Part shown: piece after piece, positions 32,833 through 40,130 of the stretch
Layout of the letters: each line of letters begins with the position of its first letter
Position numbering within the stretch: position 1 is the stretch's first letter
NCBI RefSeq assembly: GCF_000011645.1
Contig: NC_006270.3
Location: 3,053,501-3,117,500, forward strand
Source of the DNA: Bacillus licheniformis DSM 13 = ATCC 14580
GTDB taxonomy: Bacteria; Bacillota; Bacilli; Bacillales; Bacillaceae
Reading direction: 5' to 3'
Length of the DNA: 64,000 nucleotides
Notes under the pieces: model-generated
What the model saw: only the letters and a program-made list of their open reading frames with translations
What the model was told of the DNA's origin: nothing
Databases searched by the model: none
Position numbers and translations under genes: made by a program

Positions 32833-33621
32833 GTGTCTTTTCTGCAAGTTCAGGATGTCACACATACTTACTTTTCATTGAAGGAAAAAACAGCGGCGCT
32901 GGAAAACGTCAGCATTGAAGTCGAAAAAGGCGAATTTGTTTCGTTTCTCGGCCCAAGCGGATGCGGCAAAACAACGCTTTTATCGATCATCGCCGGCATC
33001 GTTTCCCCCACGGAAGGACGCGTCTTGGTTGAAGGGCGCACACCTGATGGAAAGGATCGGCACATCGGTTATATGCTCCAGCAGGATTATTTATTTCCCT
33101 GGAAAACCATTGAGGAAAACGTCTTAATCGGTTTGCACATTTCCAAAAAACTAGGCCCGGAAACGAAGGAAACCGCTCTCGGCCTGCTGAAAAAATTCGG
33201 GCTTTACGAGGTTGAAAAAAAGTATCCAAAAGAGCTCTCGGGCGGCATGAGGCAAAGGGCGGCGCTTGCCCGCACTCTCGCTGTCGACCCCGATATCCTT
33301 CTGCTTGATGAACCTTTTTCAGCCCTTGACTATCAGACAAAATTGAACCTCGAAGATTTAGTGTTCAACACGTTAAAGACGTATCAAAAAACAGCGGTGC
33401 TCGTGACCCATGATATCGGTGAAGCGATAGCGATGAGCGACCGGATTCTGCTATTTTCAAAGCAGCCGGGCACTATCCATAAAACATTTGCCGTTCCTGA
33501 ACCGATCAGGAAGCTGACACCGTTTGAAGCGAGGCAGGAACCGGAATTTCAGCCCCTCTTTCAGAACATATGGAAGGAGCTCAATGACCTTGAACAACAA
33601 ACATCCGAAACCAAAAGTTGA
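32833..33621 (+). CDS. ytlC: ABC transporter ATP-binding protein
   Basis: ATPase of about 262 residues, SsuB/TauB type: Walker A GPSGCGKTT (about 39-47), Q-loop MLQQDYLFPW, signature LSGGMRQR, Walker B ILLLDEPFSALD, and VTHDIGEA. It energises uptake with YtlD and YtlA. GTG 32833 is chosen because AGGAGG lies 8 nt upstream, at the end of ytlA. The gene overlaps ytlD by 38 nt. Confidence 0.92.
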   Translation: MSFLQVQDVTHTYFSLKEKTAALENVSIEVEKGEFVSFLGPSGCGKTTLLSIIAGIVSPTEGRVLVEGRTPDGKDRHIGYMLQQDYLFPWKTIEENVLIGLHISKKLGPETKETALGLLKKFGLYEVEKKYPKELSGGMRQRAALARTLAVDPDILLLDEPFSALDYQTKLNLEDLVFNTLKTYQKTAVLVTHDIGEAIAMSDRILLFSKQPGTIHKTFAVPEPIRKLTPFEARQEPEFQPLFQNIWKELNDLEQQTSETKS

Positions 33622-34408
33622 CTTCCTTCATGAGGCTTTTTTAAAGGAGCAGCAGGCCGAAAAAAGGCGGGTCCGCTTTTTTCAAATCGCGATTTTCATC
33701 GTTTTCTTTTCGCTGTGGGAAACCGCAAGCCGTCTGGCATGGATCGATCCGCTGATCTTCAGCTCTCCTTCAGCCGTCTGGGCGCTTTTCCTCGAAAAAA
33801 TGGGAGACGGATCATTGCCGGGACATATCGGTGTAACCGTATTTGAAACCATCCTCGGCTTTCTGGCCGGAACATTGCTTGGAACTTTTCTAGCCGCCCT
33901 CTTATGGTGGTTCCCGAGGCTCTCCAAAATATTAGATCCGTATCTTGTCGTCTTAAATGCGATGCCGAAAGTGGCGCTGGGTCCCATTCTCATCGTTGCG
34001 ATCGGCCCCAGCTTGACGAGCATTATTGCAATGGGCGCCATCATCAGCGTTATCATTACGACTATCGTCGTCTATACGTCCTTTCAAGAAATTGATGAAA
34101 ACTATTTAAAAGTGATGAAAACATTCGGCGCTACGAAACGCGAGATTTTCAAAGAAGTCATTTTGCCCGCTTCCATTCCGACGATCATATCTACACTGAA
34201 GGTCAATGTCGGCTTGAGCTGGGTCGGTGTCATCGTAGGAGAATTTTTAGTATCGGCTCAAGGCCTCGGCTATATGATCATCTACGGCTTTCAAGTCTTT
34301 AATTTCAACCTCGTCATGCTGAGCCTCCTGATCATCGCCGTCTTCGCAACATTGATGTATCAAGGTGTCGAGCTGTTGGAAAGAAAGTGGATGAAAGGCA
34401 GAGTATAA
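33584..34408 (+). CDS. ytlD: ABC transporter permease
   Basis: Permease of about 274 residues, SsuC/TauC type, with six membrane segments and the EAA loop TFGATKREIFKEVILPASIPTI near residue 180. ATG 33584 is chosen because GGAAGGAG precedes it; it lies inside the 3' end of ytlC, which suggests translational coupling. The long upstream extension of the open frame is the ytlC shadow. A terminator follows the stop. Confidence 0.9.
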   Translation: MTLNNKHPKPKVDFLHEAFLKEQQAEKRRVRFFQIAIFIVFFSLWETASRLAWIDPLIFSSPSAVWALFLEKMGDGSLPGHIGVTVFETILGFLAGTLLGTFLAALLWWFPRLSKILDPYLVVLNAMPKVALGPILIVAIGPSLTSIIAMGAIISVIITTIVVYTSFQEIDENYLKVMKTFGATKREIFKEVILPASIPTIISTLKVNVGLSWVGVIVGEFLVSAQGLGYMIIYGFQVFNFNLVMLSLLIIAVFATLMYQGVELLERKWMKGRV

Positions 34409-34412
34409 CATG

Positions 34413-34441
34413 AAAAAACCCTGCAAATGCAGGGCTTTTTA
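34413..34441. terminator. terminator between ytlD and ytkD
   Basis: CCCTGC/GCAGGG hairpin with 4-nt loop, preceded by A6 and followed by CTTTTT, between convergent genes. Confidence 0.85.
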
Positions 34442-34915
34442 TTTGATGATGCCGGCCTTTTTCAGCTTTTCAAGACTGATCGTCAGGACGGAATCTTTCA
34501 TAATAAAACTGTAATTTTTGTTTTTTGCGATATCCTTCGGGAGGCTCTTCAGCAAAACAGGACCATTCGTCTCATAGTACGTCTGCTGTTTTTCTATCTT
34601 TTCGATATCGGCAAAATAAATATTTTTGACGATCACTTTCTCCCTGCCAAGAACTTTATATTGTCCGAGATAGGTCAGCTTTCTTACGACAGCGCCCGTT
34701 TCTTCCTTCACTTCCCGCAAAGCCGCTTCCTCAGCGTTTTCGCTCGGTTCGACTTTGCCGCCGGGGAATTCACGGCCCCTGTCCTTATGATTTGTCAGCA
34801 GCCATTGATCCTCGTAACGGCAGATCACCCATACATGCTTTGGTTCTTTTGAAAAAGGTTCCTTCTCAAAAGAAAGCTGAACCGTATTACGGTAAAAATC
34901 TTTAAATTCGTACAT
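34439..34915 (-). CDS. ytkD: Nudix hydrolase, 8-oxo-dGTPase type
   Basis: Protein of 158 residues with a complete Nudix box, GGKVEPSENAEEAALREVKEETG (about 65-87), carrying the catalytic REVKEE helix that binds Mg2+. B. subtilis YtkD hydrolyses 8-oxo-dGTP and other nucleoside triphosphates and limits mutagenesis; this is by family match. The ATG at 34915 gives the YtkD length. A longer in-frame ATG exists but the shorter start has an AGAGGG site upstream. Confidence 0.88.
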   Translation of the reverse strand: MYEFKDFYRNTVQLSFEKEPFSKEPKHVWVICRYEDQWLLTNHKDRGREFPGGKVEPSENAEEAALREVKEETGAVVRKLTYLGQYKVLGREKVIVKNIYFADIEKIEKQQTYYETNGPVLLKSLPKDIAKNKNYSFIMKDSVLTISLEKLKKAGIIK

Positions 34916-35109
34916 CCTAATCCCTCTTATCCGTTTCCTTGCTTCTTCCACTCATCATATCATATATTGGTTCTTTCGGTAGAGTTTTTGTCCAGTTCAG
35001 TTCAGTAATTTTATCGTTCCCTAAAGAACTTCATTGTCCATTCCTGAGTGAGAAGGCGGCAAGGCTGGATGACTCCGCGCCTGCGGGCGCTTTTCAAAAG
35101 CGGCATTTT

Positions 35110-35433
35110 TTAATCTGCTGAATTGAGTTCGGCAAGGCCGTTTTCACTGATAAATGACTTGGTTTCTTCATTGCCCAGACGGTAAAGCATCGAGTAAATG
35201 TCTTTGCGCAGTTCGTCCATTTTATCATTTGCACTGTCATTGTGATATTCGACCGCAGGCACGTGAGCTCTGAAAAAGTTGACCCAGTCTTCTGAATACA
35301 GCTGATCAAAATATTCCCTTAAAATGATGATGTCATCATCTGTCGCCGAAATTTGAAATTCCCACGGGGAAGCGTCAGAGCTCTGCGAAATCATTCCATC
35401 TTGCACCGAAACATAGTATGTCTTTTTTTCCAA
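35110..35433 (-). CDS. conserved hypothetical acidic protein
   Basis: About 107 residues, acidic and soluble, with no recognisable motif. It begins with beta-like sequence (KKTYYVSVQDGMISQSS ... WEFQISATDDDIIILREYFDQL) and continues in helices (DELRKDIYSMLYRLGNEETKSFISENGLAEL). TTG 35433 is preferred because AAAGGATG lies about 9 nt upstream; TTG 35439 is too close to it. I do not recognise the family. It is a lone minus-strand gene between ytkD and ytkC and may share a transcript with ytkC. Confidence 0.65.
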   Translation of the reverse strand: MEKKTYYVSVQDGMISQSSDASPWEFQISATDDDIIILREYFDQLYSEDWVNFFRAHVPAVEYHNDSANDKMDELRKDIYSMLYRLGNEETKSFISENGLAELNSAD

Positions 35434-35480
35434 AGCCAATCATCCTTTTTCGTGTTAGTATGACCAGTTGTTTTAAAATG

Positions 35481-35885
35481 TTACGGCTTTCCCCGGAGTT
35501 TTTCCTTTATGGTATTTAAAATGTCCAATAACATCTGCGGCACGGGGATTCCTAACGAATGAGCCGTGCTCACGATTTGAAACGCTTCATATAAAATATA
35601 AAACATAATAGAAAAATCGCGGATCGAACTGCCTGTTTGCAGCATTTGATCAAAAAGGTGGGCAACGGATATCAGAAAGAGCGTAACCAATTTTTTCGCC
35701 AGCCTTGTAAACAGCCTCTTAATTGTAAATCGATCTTCCACACATTCGTTCAAGCTTTTGCTGACAAATTCAATGCCCATCAGCGTAATTAAGATCATAA
35801 ATAAATATTCGATTCGGCCAAACAAAAATCCGATGGCCGATAAACCAATTGTAAAGAGCGAAAAGATGCTTAAGTCCTTAAACAT
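35481..35885 (-). CDS. ytkC: holin-like membrane protein (TcdE/UtxA family)
   Basis: About 134 residues with three or four hydrophobic helices (FSLFTIGLSAIGFLFG; YLFMILITLMGIEFVS; KLVTLFLISVAHLFDQML) and a short charged tail. The pattern matches the phage_holin_4 (TcdE/UtxA) family, and its place near dps fits B. subtilis ytkC. No lysin or phage gene is nearby, so a lytic role is doubtful and its real function is unknown. ATG 35885 has AAAGGATG about 10 nt upstream; an upstream TTG is too close to it. Confidence 0.72.
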   Translation of the reverse strand: MFKDLSIFSLFTIGLSAIGFLFGRIEYLFMILITLMGIEFVSKSLNECVEDRFTIKRLFTRLAKKLVTLFLISVAHLFDQMLQTGSSIRDFSIMFYILYEAFQIVSTAHSLGIPVPQMLLDILNTIKEKLRGKP

Positions 35886-36009
35886 ATGCTTCAACATCCT
35901 TTCAAAAAAGACTTTTCATAGCTTATCCTATGAAAAAAGACTTTGAAAGGCTTGGATGAATTGTTTGACAATTTCTAAAAAAGGCTTTAAAAAGAACGAA
36001 AACACAAAA

Positions 36010-36032
36010 AAGCTCAGGCATTGCCCGAGCTT
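36010..36032 (-). terminator. dps terminator
   Basis: Minus-strand hairpin AAGCTCGGGCA/TGCCTGAGCTT followed by TTTTGTG, right after the dps stop. Confidence 0.75.
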
Positions 36033-36036
36033 TTCC

Positions 36037-36474
36037 TTACCCTAAGTAGGCTTTCAGCATCCAGTTGTGTTTTTCGATCGATTGATGAATCGCGAGCAGC
36101 ATGTCTCCCGTCGTTTCATCGTTGACTTCATCGGCAAGCTCCATTCCGCTTTTCAGCTCCTCAGCCACCGTTAAAAAGTCATTATAAATATTTTGCACCA
36201 TTTGTTCAGCAGACTCGCTTCCGTCCGCTTCTTTAATCGCGGACATTTCCAGGCATTCCTTCATCGTTCCGACCGGAGAGCCCTGTATGGCCAATAGGCG
36301 TTCAGCCAAATCATCGATATGCTCTGCCGCTTCTGTGTAAAGCTCTTCGAATTTTTCATGCAGCGTAAAGAAATCTTTCCCTTTCACATACCAATGATAA
36401 TTATGTAGCTTCACATATAGAACGGTCCAGTTCGCGACTTGTTTGTTGACGGTTGCTTTCAATTTTTCAGACAT
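36037..36474 (-). CDS. dps: Dps-family DNA-protecting ferritin-like protein
   Basis: Mini-ferritin of 145 residues forming a dodecamer that oxidises and stores iron and protects DNA. Ferroxidase residues at the dimer interface are visible in KLHNYHWYVKGKDFFTLHEKFEELYTEAAEHIDDLAERL. It is cytoplasmic. Preceded by AAAAGGAGG and by a sigma-B-type promoter, consistent with general-stress induction of dps in B. subtilis. Confidence 0.93.
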   Translation of the reverse strand: MSEKLKATVNKQVANWTVLYVKLHNYHWYVKGKDFFTLHEKFEELYTEAAEHIDDLAERLLAIQGSPVGTMKECLEMSAIKEADGSESAEQMVQNIYNDFLTVAEELKSGMELADEVNDETTGDMLLAIHQSIEKHNWMLKAYLG

Positions 36475-36505
36475 TAGATCGTCCTCCTTTTCGTTTACTT
36501 TTGAT

Positions 36506-36531
36506 TTACCCGTTTAGCTTGTGCAGGAAAC
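36506..36531 (-). promoter_or_regulatory. sigma-B promoter of dps
   Basis: Minus strand GTTTCC-N14-GGGTAA, close to the sigma-B consensus GTTTAA-N12/14-GGGTAT and about 30 nt before the dps start. Confidence 0.75.
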
Positions 36532-36607
36532 ATTTCTTTTACTCTTTATCATGATTTTCTTTGCCTGATATGGTAAACTGTTGGAAAAAGCTATTCGGAG
36601 GTAAGTG

Positions 36608-36751
36608 ATGATCCTCTTTTGGATTATTGTAGGAATTCTGATCACCGGCGCCGTTCTGGCCATATCGCTTGTCACAACATCAAAAGCTTATGACTTCAAG
36701 CATGAAGTCGATCCCCTCCCGTCGCGGGAAGAAGAACAGCCCCATCAATGA
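36608..36751 (+). CDS. ytzI: small single-span membrane protein
   Basis: A 47-residue protein with one N-terminal membrane helix (ILFWIIVGILITGAVLAIS) and a short cytoplasmic tail (TTSKAYDFKHEVDPLPSREEEQPHQ). GGAGG lies 6 nt before the ATG. Position and sequence pattern fit the small Bacillus protein YtzI; the name is from memory. Its stop codon overlaps the end of ytkA on the other strand, so the two 3' ends share 7 bp. Confidence 0.7.
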   Translation: MILFWIIVGILITGAVLAISLVTTSKAYDFKHEVDPLPSREEEQPHQ

Positions 36752-37188
36752 TGGTGGGCTTCTTCTTTTTCATCTTCATCGGTCTCATCCGTCGCTTTCC
36801 CTACTTTAATGTCTGCAACAGGCATTGTATGCTGTTTTTTCGCCGTGACATGGACTTGGACTTTGTAATGGCCGTCTTCAGGAAACGCTTTTTCCATGCT
36901 GTATACGCCTTTTCCCTCATTCTTCGCTTTGATTAGCTCGCTATCTTCCTTGCTCCCGGCCTTCCAGCATTCAAACTCCACCTCATCGGCATCTGCAACC
37001 GGCTCTTCCCCGTAGAGGACGGTCGCTTTTATGACAGCCTTTTCATTTTTGGCCGCCGATTCAGGCGTCGCCAGTTTTGCCGTCAGCACTTTGGGCTCCT
37101 CATCCGATGCCGCCTGCTTGTCCCCCTGGCTGCAGGCGGAAAGACCGACCGCTAAACATAAGAGAATGAACCATTTTCCAAAACGCAT
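36745..37188 (-). CDS. ytkA: lipoprotein, YtkA/FixH-like
   Basis: Exported lipoprotein of 147 residues. The signal peptide ends in the lipobox LSAC (Cys19), followed by a beta-sandwich-like domain (TAKLATPESAAKNEKAVIKATVLYG ... DGHYKVQVHVTAKKQHTMP) like the YtkA family. The tail is strongly acidic and ends in three histidines, which might bind metal. The function is not established. AAGGGTGATAGG precedes the ATG. It converges on ytzI with overlapping stops and no obvious terminator between. Confidence 0.83.
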   Translation of the reverse strand: MRFGKWFILLCLAVGLSACSQGDKQAASDEEPKVLTAKLATPESAAKNEKAVIKATVLYGEEPVADADEVEFECWKAGSKEDSELIKAKNEGKGVYSMEKAFPEDGHYKVQVHVTAKKQHTMPVADIKVGKATDETDEDEKEEAHHH

Positions 37189-37277
37189 CCTATCACCCTT
37201 CTTCTATGATATGTATTACAATATAAAGTGTAGCAAAGTTCAGGGATAAATGGCATTATTTTCTTTGTGAACAAAAA

Positions 37278-37311
37278 ATGAAAACCGGCTCTCTTATGAG
37301 CCGGTTTTTTT
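37278..37311 (-). terminator. luxS terminator
   Basis: AAAACCGGCTC/GAGCCGGTTTT hairpin with flanking A and T runs, 10 nt after the luxS stop. Likely bidirectional. Confidence 0.9.
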
Positions 37312-37319
37312 CAATCATT

Positions 37320-37793
37320 TTACCCAAACACCTTGAGCAGGTCTTCTTTATTTTGCGAAAGCCAAAAACGCATCATGCGCTTTGCGCCTTCAAGATCGTG
37401 AAGCTTTGCCTGGCCGCACTGTTTTTCGTTAGCCGCCGGAATTTCAGTCACTTCAACGGCTTCTTTGAACGTATCCTCAAGCAAATCAACGATTTCTTCC
37501 ACTTTCGGCTCACCGCTTACCACCAGGTAATAGCCCGTTTGGCAGCCCATCGGCGAAATGTCGATAATATCAAAGTGGTCATATTTTTCCGCATATGTGC
37601 GGATTGTAAATGCAAGAAGGTGCTCCAAAGTATGAATCGTATCAGGTTTCATTGCCTGTTTATTCGGCTGGCAAAAACGGATGTCAAACTTGTTGACGAC
37701 GCCGTCCGTTCCCACTTTGTGGACGCCGCAGTGTCTGACATAAGGCGCTTTTACCGCATTATGGTCAAGCTCAAAACTTTCAACTGAAGGCAT
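37320..37793 (-). CDS. luxS: S-ribosylhomocysteine lyase (autoinducer-2 production)
   Basis: LuxS of 157 residues converts S-ribosylhomocysteine to homocysteine and the AI-2 precursor. The metal site is HTLEH (about 54-58) plus a downstream His/Cys pair, and the catalytic Cys lies in SPMGCQTGYYL (about 84). Normal length. GAGAGGAACC precedes the ATG. It links to the SAM cycle, whose synthetase metK lies 10 kb away, but no SAM riboswitch is seen here. Confidence 0.97.
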   Translation of the reverse strand: MPSVESFELDHNAVKAPYVRHCGVHKVGTDGVVNKFDIRFCQPNKQAMKPDTIHTLEHLLAFTIRTYAEKYDHFDIIDISPMGCQTGYYLVVSGEPKVEEIVDLLEDTFKEAVEVTEIPAANEKQCGQAKLHDLEGAKRMMRFWLSQNKEDLLKVFG

Positions 37794-37930
37794 GGTTCCT
37801 CTCTCCCCTCTAATCGGTCTTTTTGTATTATATCATACTTTACCGATAAGTTTTCAGGTGAATGCTTTTCCTTTTTATGCGTTTTTTGCTTATATTATAA
37901 TAAGATCAAAACAAAAAAGGTGCGAAAAAC

Positions 37931-38158
37931 ATGAAAACCGTATTCCTGCTGCTCATCCGCTTTTATCAAAAATGGATATCACCGGCTCTTCCGCCGACCT
38001 GCCGTTTTTATCCGACATGCTCCAATTACGGTCTTGAAGCGATCGAAAAGCACGGCGCATTTAAAGGCGGATGGCTCACCATCAAGCGGATTCTAAAATG
38101 CCATCCGTTTCATCCCGGCGGAATAGATCCCGTTCCGGAAAAAAAGCAAAAGGATTAG
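37931..38158 (+). CDS. ytjA: membrane protein insertion efficiency factor YidD
   Basis: A 75-residue YidD family protein, cationic with an amphipathic N-terminal helix (VFLLLIRFYQKWISP). The conserved core is PPTCRFYPTCSNYGLEAIEKHG with its two cysteines, followed by GGWLTIKRILKCHPFHPGGIDPVP. It helps insert membrane proteins with YidC/SpoIIIJ. AAAAGGTG precedes the ATG. Its stop overlaps that of ytiB on the opposite strand. Confidence 0.92.
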   Translation: MKTVFLLLIRFYQKWISPALPPTCRFYPTCSNYGLEAIEKHGAFKGGWLTIKRILKCHPFHPGGIDPVPEKKQKD

Positions 38159-38724
38159 CGCTCTTCCGGATATCCGTTGACAATGAGATCCAGTCTGCCT
38201 GTTTCCGGATCAATGACAAGTCCGTGAACAGGTACTTCCTCCGGCATCAGCGGATGGTTCCGAATAACGCTTACACTGTCCCTGACGCTGTCCTCTACAG
38301 AATCAAAGCTTTTCAGCCATTGTTCAAAATCGACGCCGGAGTACTCAAGCGTTTCAATCCGTTCTTTTGGAATGCCGCGCTTGACGACTTTGTCCAAAAA
38401 GCTGTCGCAGCTCAGCTTGCTCATGCCGCAGTCATAATGGCCGATCACGCATACTTCATCAGCGTTCAGTTCGTATACCGCAACGAGAATGCTCCGCATA
38501 ATACTTCCGAAAGGATGAGCCACGAGTGCGCCCGCGCTCTTAACGATCTTCACGTCTCCGTTCCGCATATTCATGGCATGAGGAAGCAGCTCGACAAGCC
38601 TTGTGTCCATGCAAGACAGAATCACCATTCTTTTATCGGGAAACTTGCTTGTTTGATATTTTTGATAGTCCTGCCGTTCAACAAACTGTTGATTGAACTG
38701 TAGAATATTATCCAAAAGTTTCAT
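38155..38724 (-). CDS. ytiB: beta-class carbonic anhydrase
   Basis: Zinc enzyme of 189 residues interconverting CO2 and bicarbonate. Ligands and catalytic residues appear in ILSCMDTR (Cys-x-Asp-x-Arg, about 35-40) and GHYDCGM (His-x2-Cys, about 98-102). Resembles the smaller plant-type/Rv1284-like beta-carbonic anhydrases. GAAAGGAAA precedes the ATG. Convergent with ytjA, the stops overlapping by 4 nt. Confidence 0.92.
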   Translation of the reverse strand: MKLLDNILQFNQQFVERQDYQKYQTSKFPDKRMVILSCMDTRLVELLPHAMNMRNGDVKIVKSAGALVAHPFGSIMRSILVAVYELNADEVCVIGHYDCGMSKLSCDSFLDKVVKRGIPKERIETLEYSGVDFEQWLKSFDSVEDSVRDSVSVIRNHPLMPEEVPVHGLVIDPETGRLDLIVNGYPEER

Positions 38725-38813
38725 GGCTCATTTCCTTTCTAAACGCTTTTTATATCTAAATATAACATATTTCTTGTATTTTTTTCACAAGTCCAGTAAG
38801 ATTTCCTTTGTGC

Positions 38814-38834
38814 AAATCGAAACAATTACGTTTT
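38814..38834. promoter_or_regulatory. Zur box upstream of the COG0523 gene
   Basis: AAATCGAAAC-A-ATTACGTTTT is an imperfect copy of the Bacillus Zur operator core TCGTAATNATTACGA. The right half is intact and the left half has two mismatches. It lies 16 nt before the start codon, overlapping the probable transcription start. Confidence 0.6.
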
Positions 38835-38850
38835 AAGGAAGGTGAAAAAC

Positions 38851-40032
38851 ATGAAGGAAAACCTGATTCCGGTCACTGTTTTAAGCGGTTATCTAGGGTC
38901 CGGGAAAACGACGCTGCTGCAGCATGTCCTGCATGAAGCGCACGGCTTGAAAATCGCCGTGATCGTCAATGATATGAGCGAGATTAATATCGACGGCTCC
39001 CTCGTGAAAAAAGGTGACCTCATCCGCACGGATGAAAAGCTTGTCGAAATGCAGAACGGCTGCATTTGCTGTACGCTGAGAGACGATCTGCTCATCGAAG
39101 TCAAAAAGCTGGCGGAGAACGGCGGAATCGATTATATTCTCATTGAATCTTCCGGTATCAGCGAGCCGATTCCCGTCGCCCAAACCTTTACGTACAAAGA
39201 TGAGGAGCTGAATATTGATTTAGGCAAATATTGCAGGCTTGATACAATGGTCACCGTCGTCGACGGCAGCCGTTTTTTTGAGGACTTCGCTTCGGGCGAG
39301 AGCCTATTGGAACGGAAGCAGGCGGCAGATGAAACGGACAGCCGGGAAGTGGCCGACCTTTTAATTGAGCAAATTGAATTTGCCGATGTCCTCATTTTGA
39401 ATAAAACTGATTTACTCAATGAAGAAGAGCAGGAAAAGCTGTTCTGGTCCCTGAGAAAACTGAATCCGGACTGCAGAATCATTTCTGCGGCATTCGCAAA
39501 AGTGCCGCTTTCGGCCATCATGAATACGAAATCGTTCGATTTTGAAAAAGCAAGTCAATCAGCGGGATGGATCAAAGAGCTGAATGAAGAGCACACACCT
39601 GAAACAGAGGAATTCGGAATCTCTTCTTTCGTCTATCAAAAGCAAAGGCCTTTCCATCCTGAAAGACTGAAGCGCTGGCTTGAAAACTGGCCGCCGCAAA
39701 TTATCAGAGCAAAAGGCTTCTTCTGGCTTGCTTCTCGAAATGACACAGCAGGCCTTCTGTCCCAGGCAGGCTCTTCCCTGATGATCCAAAGCGCGGGCCC
39801 CTGGATTGCAGCGTCTACCGAGGAAGAACAAAAGCTCGCGTTTGAAGAGGACCCTAATTTGAAAGCGGACTGGGATGAAACATACGGAGACCGGAAAACG
39901 GAAATCGTTTTTATCGGCATTGACATGAATCAGGAAGACATTATCCGCTCCCTGGATCAGACCCTTCTTACAGATAAAGAAATGAATTCAGACTGGTCGG
40001 CCTTACTTGATTCACTGCCTGAGTATATTTAA
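38851..40032 (+). CDS. COG0523/CobW-family GTPase, zinc metallochaperone-like (YciC/ZagA type)
   Basis: GTPase of about 393 residues with G1 LSGYLGSGKTTLL (about 10-22), the metal-binding CICC motif in NGCICCTLRDDL (about 70-75), ESSGISEP, and NKTD (G4, about 190). A C-terminal CobW_C domain follows. Such proteins deliver zinc to target enzymes under zinc starvation. A Zur box upstream and the adjacent ZnuA and L31-type-B genes support a zinc role. ATG 38851 follows AAGGAAGG. It is not the B. subtilis yciC locus by position, so I give no symbol. Confidence 0.88.
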   Translation: MKENLIPVTVLSGYLGSGKTTLLQHVLHEAHGLKIAVIVNDMSEINIDGSLVKKGDLIRTDEKLVEMQNGCICCTLRDDLLIEVKKLAENGGIDYILIESSGISEPIPVAQTFTYKDEELNIDLGKYCRLDTMVTVVDGSRFFEDFASGESLLERKQAADETDSREVADLLIEQIEFADVLILNKTDLLNEEEQEKLFWSLRKLNPDCRIISAAFAKVPLSAIMNTKSFDFEKASQSAGWIKELNEEHTPETEEFGISSFVYQKQRPFHPERLKRWLENWPPQIIRAKGFFWLASRNDTAGLLSQAGSSLMIQSAGPWIAASTEEEQKLAFEEDPNLKADWDETYGDRKTEIVFIGIDMNQEDIIRSLDQTLLTDKEMNSDWSALLDSLPEYI

Positions 40033-40050
40033 CTATCATTTCCTCTTTTC

Positions 40051-40071
40051 AAATCGTAATTATTACGATAC
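40051..40071. promoter_or_regulatory. Zur box upstream of znuA
   Basis: Contains TCGTAATTATTACGA, an exact match to the Zur core TCGTAATNATTACGA, about 60 nt before the znuA start and overlapping the likely promoter. Confidence 0.88.
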
Positions 40072-40130
40072 AATGATACAGGACCATTAAATCGGAACCA
40101 TTTCAGTTTTACATTGAGAGGAGAAATACC

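Noticed and set aside
35040..35108. GC-rich hairpin after the unknown gene as its terminator
   Set aside because: The stems near GCGCC/GGGCGC and CGCTTTT/AAAAGCG lack a clear U-run on the minus strand, so I do not call one.
35481..35885. Holin-like gene as evidence of a prophage
   Set aside because: No lysin, structural, integrase or attachment sequence is nearby and the neighbours are all core genes.
37931..38703. Long plus-strand open frame opposite ytiB (38071-38703)
   Set aside because: It is the shadow of a clear beta-carbonic anhydrase on the minus strand and has no family motif or ribosome-binding site.
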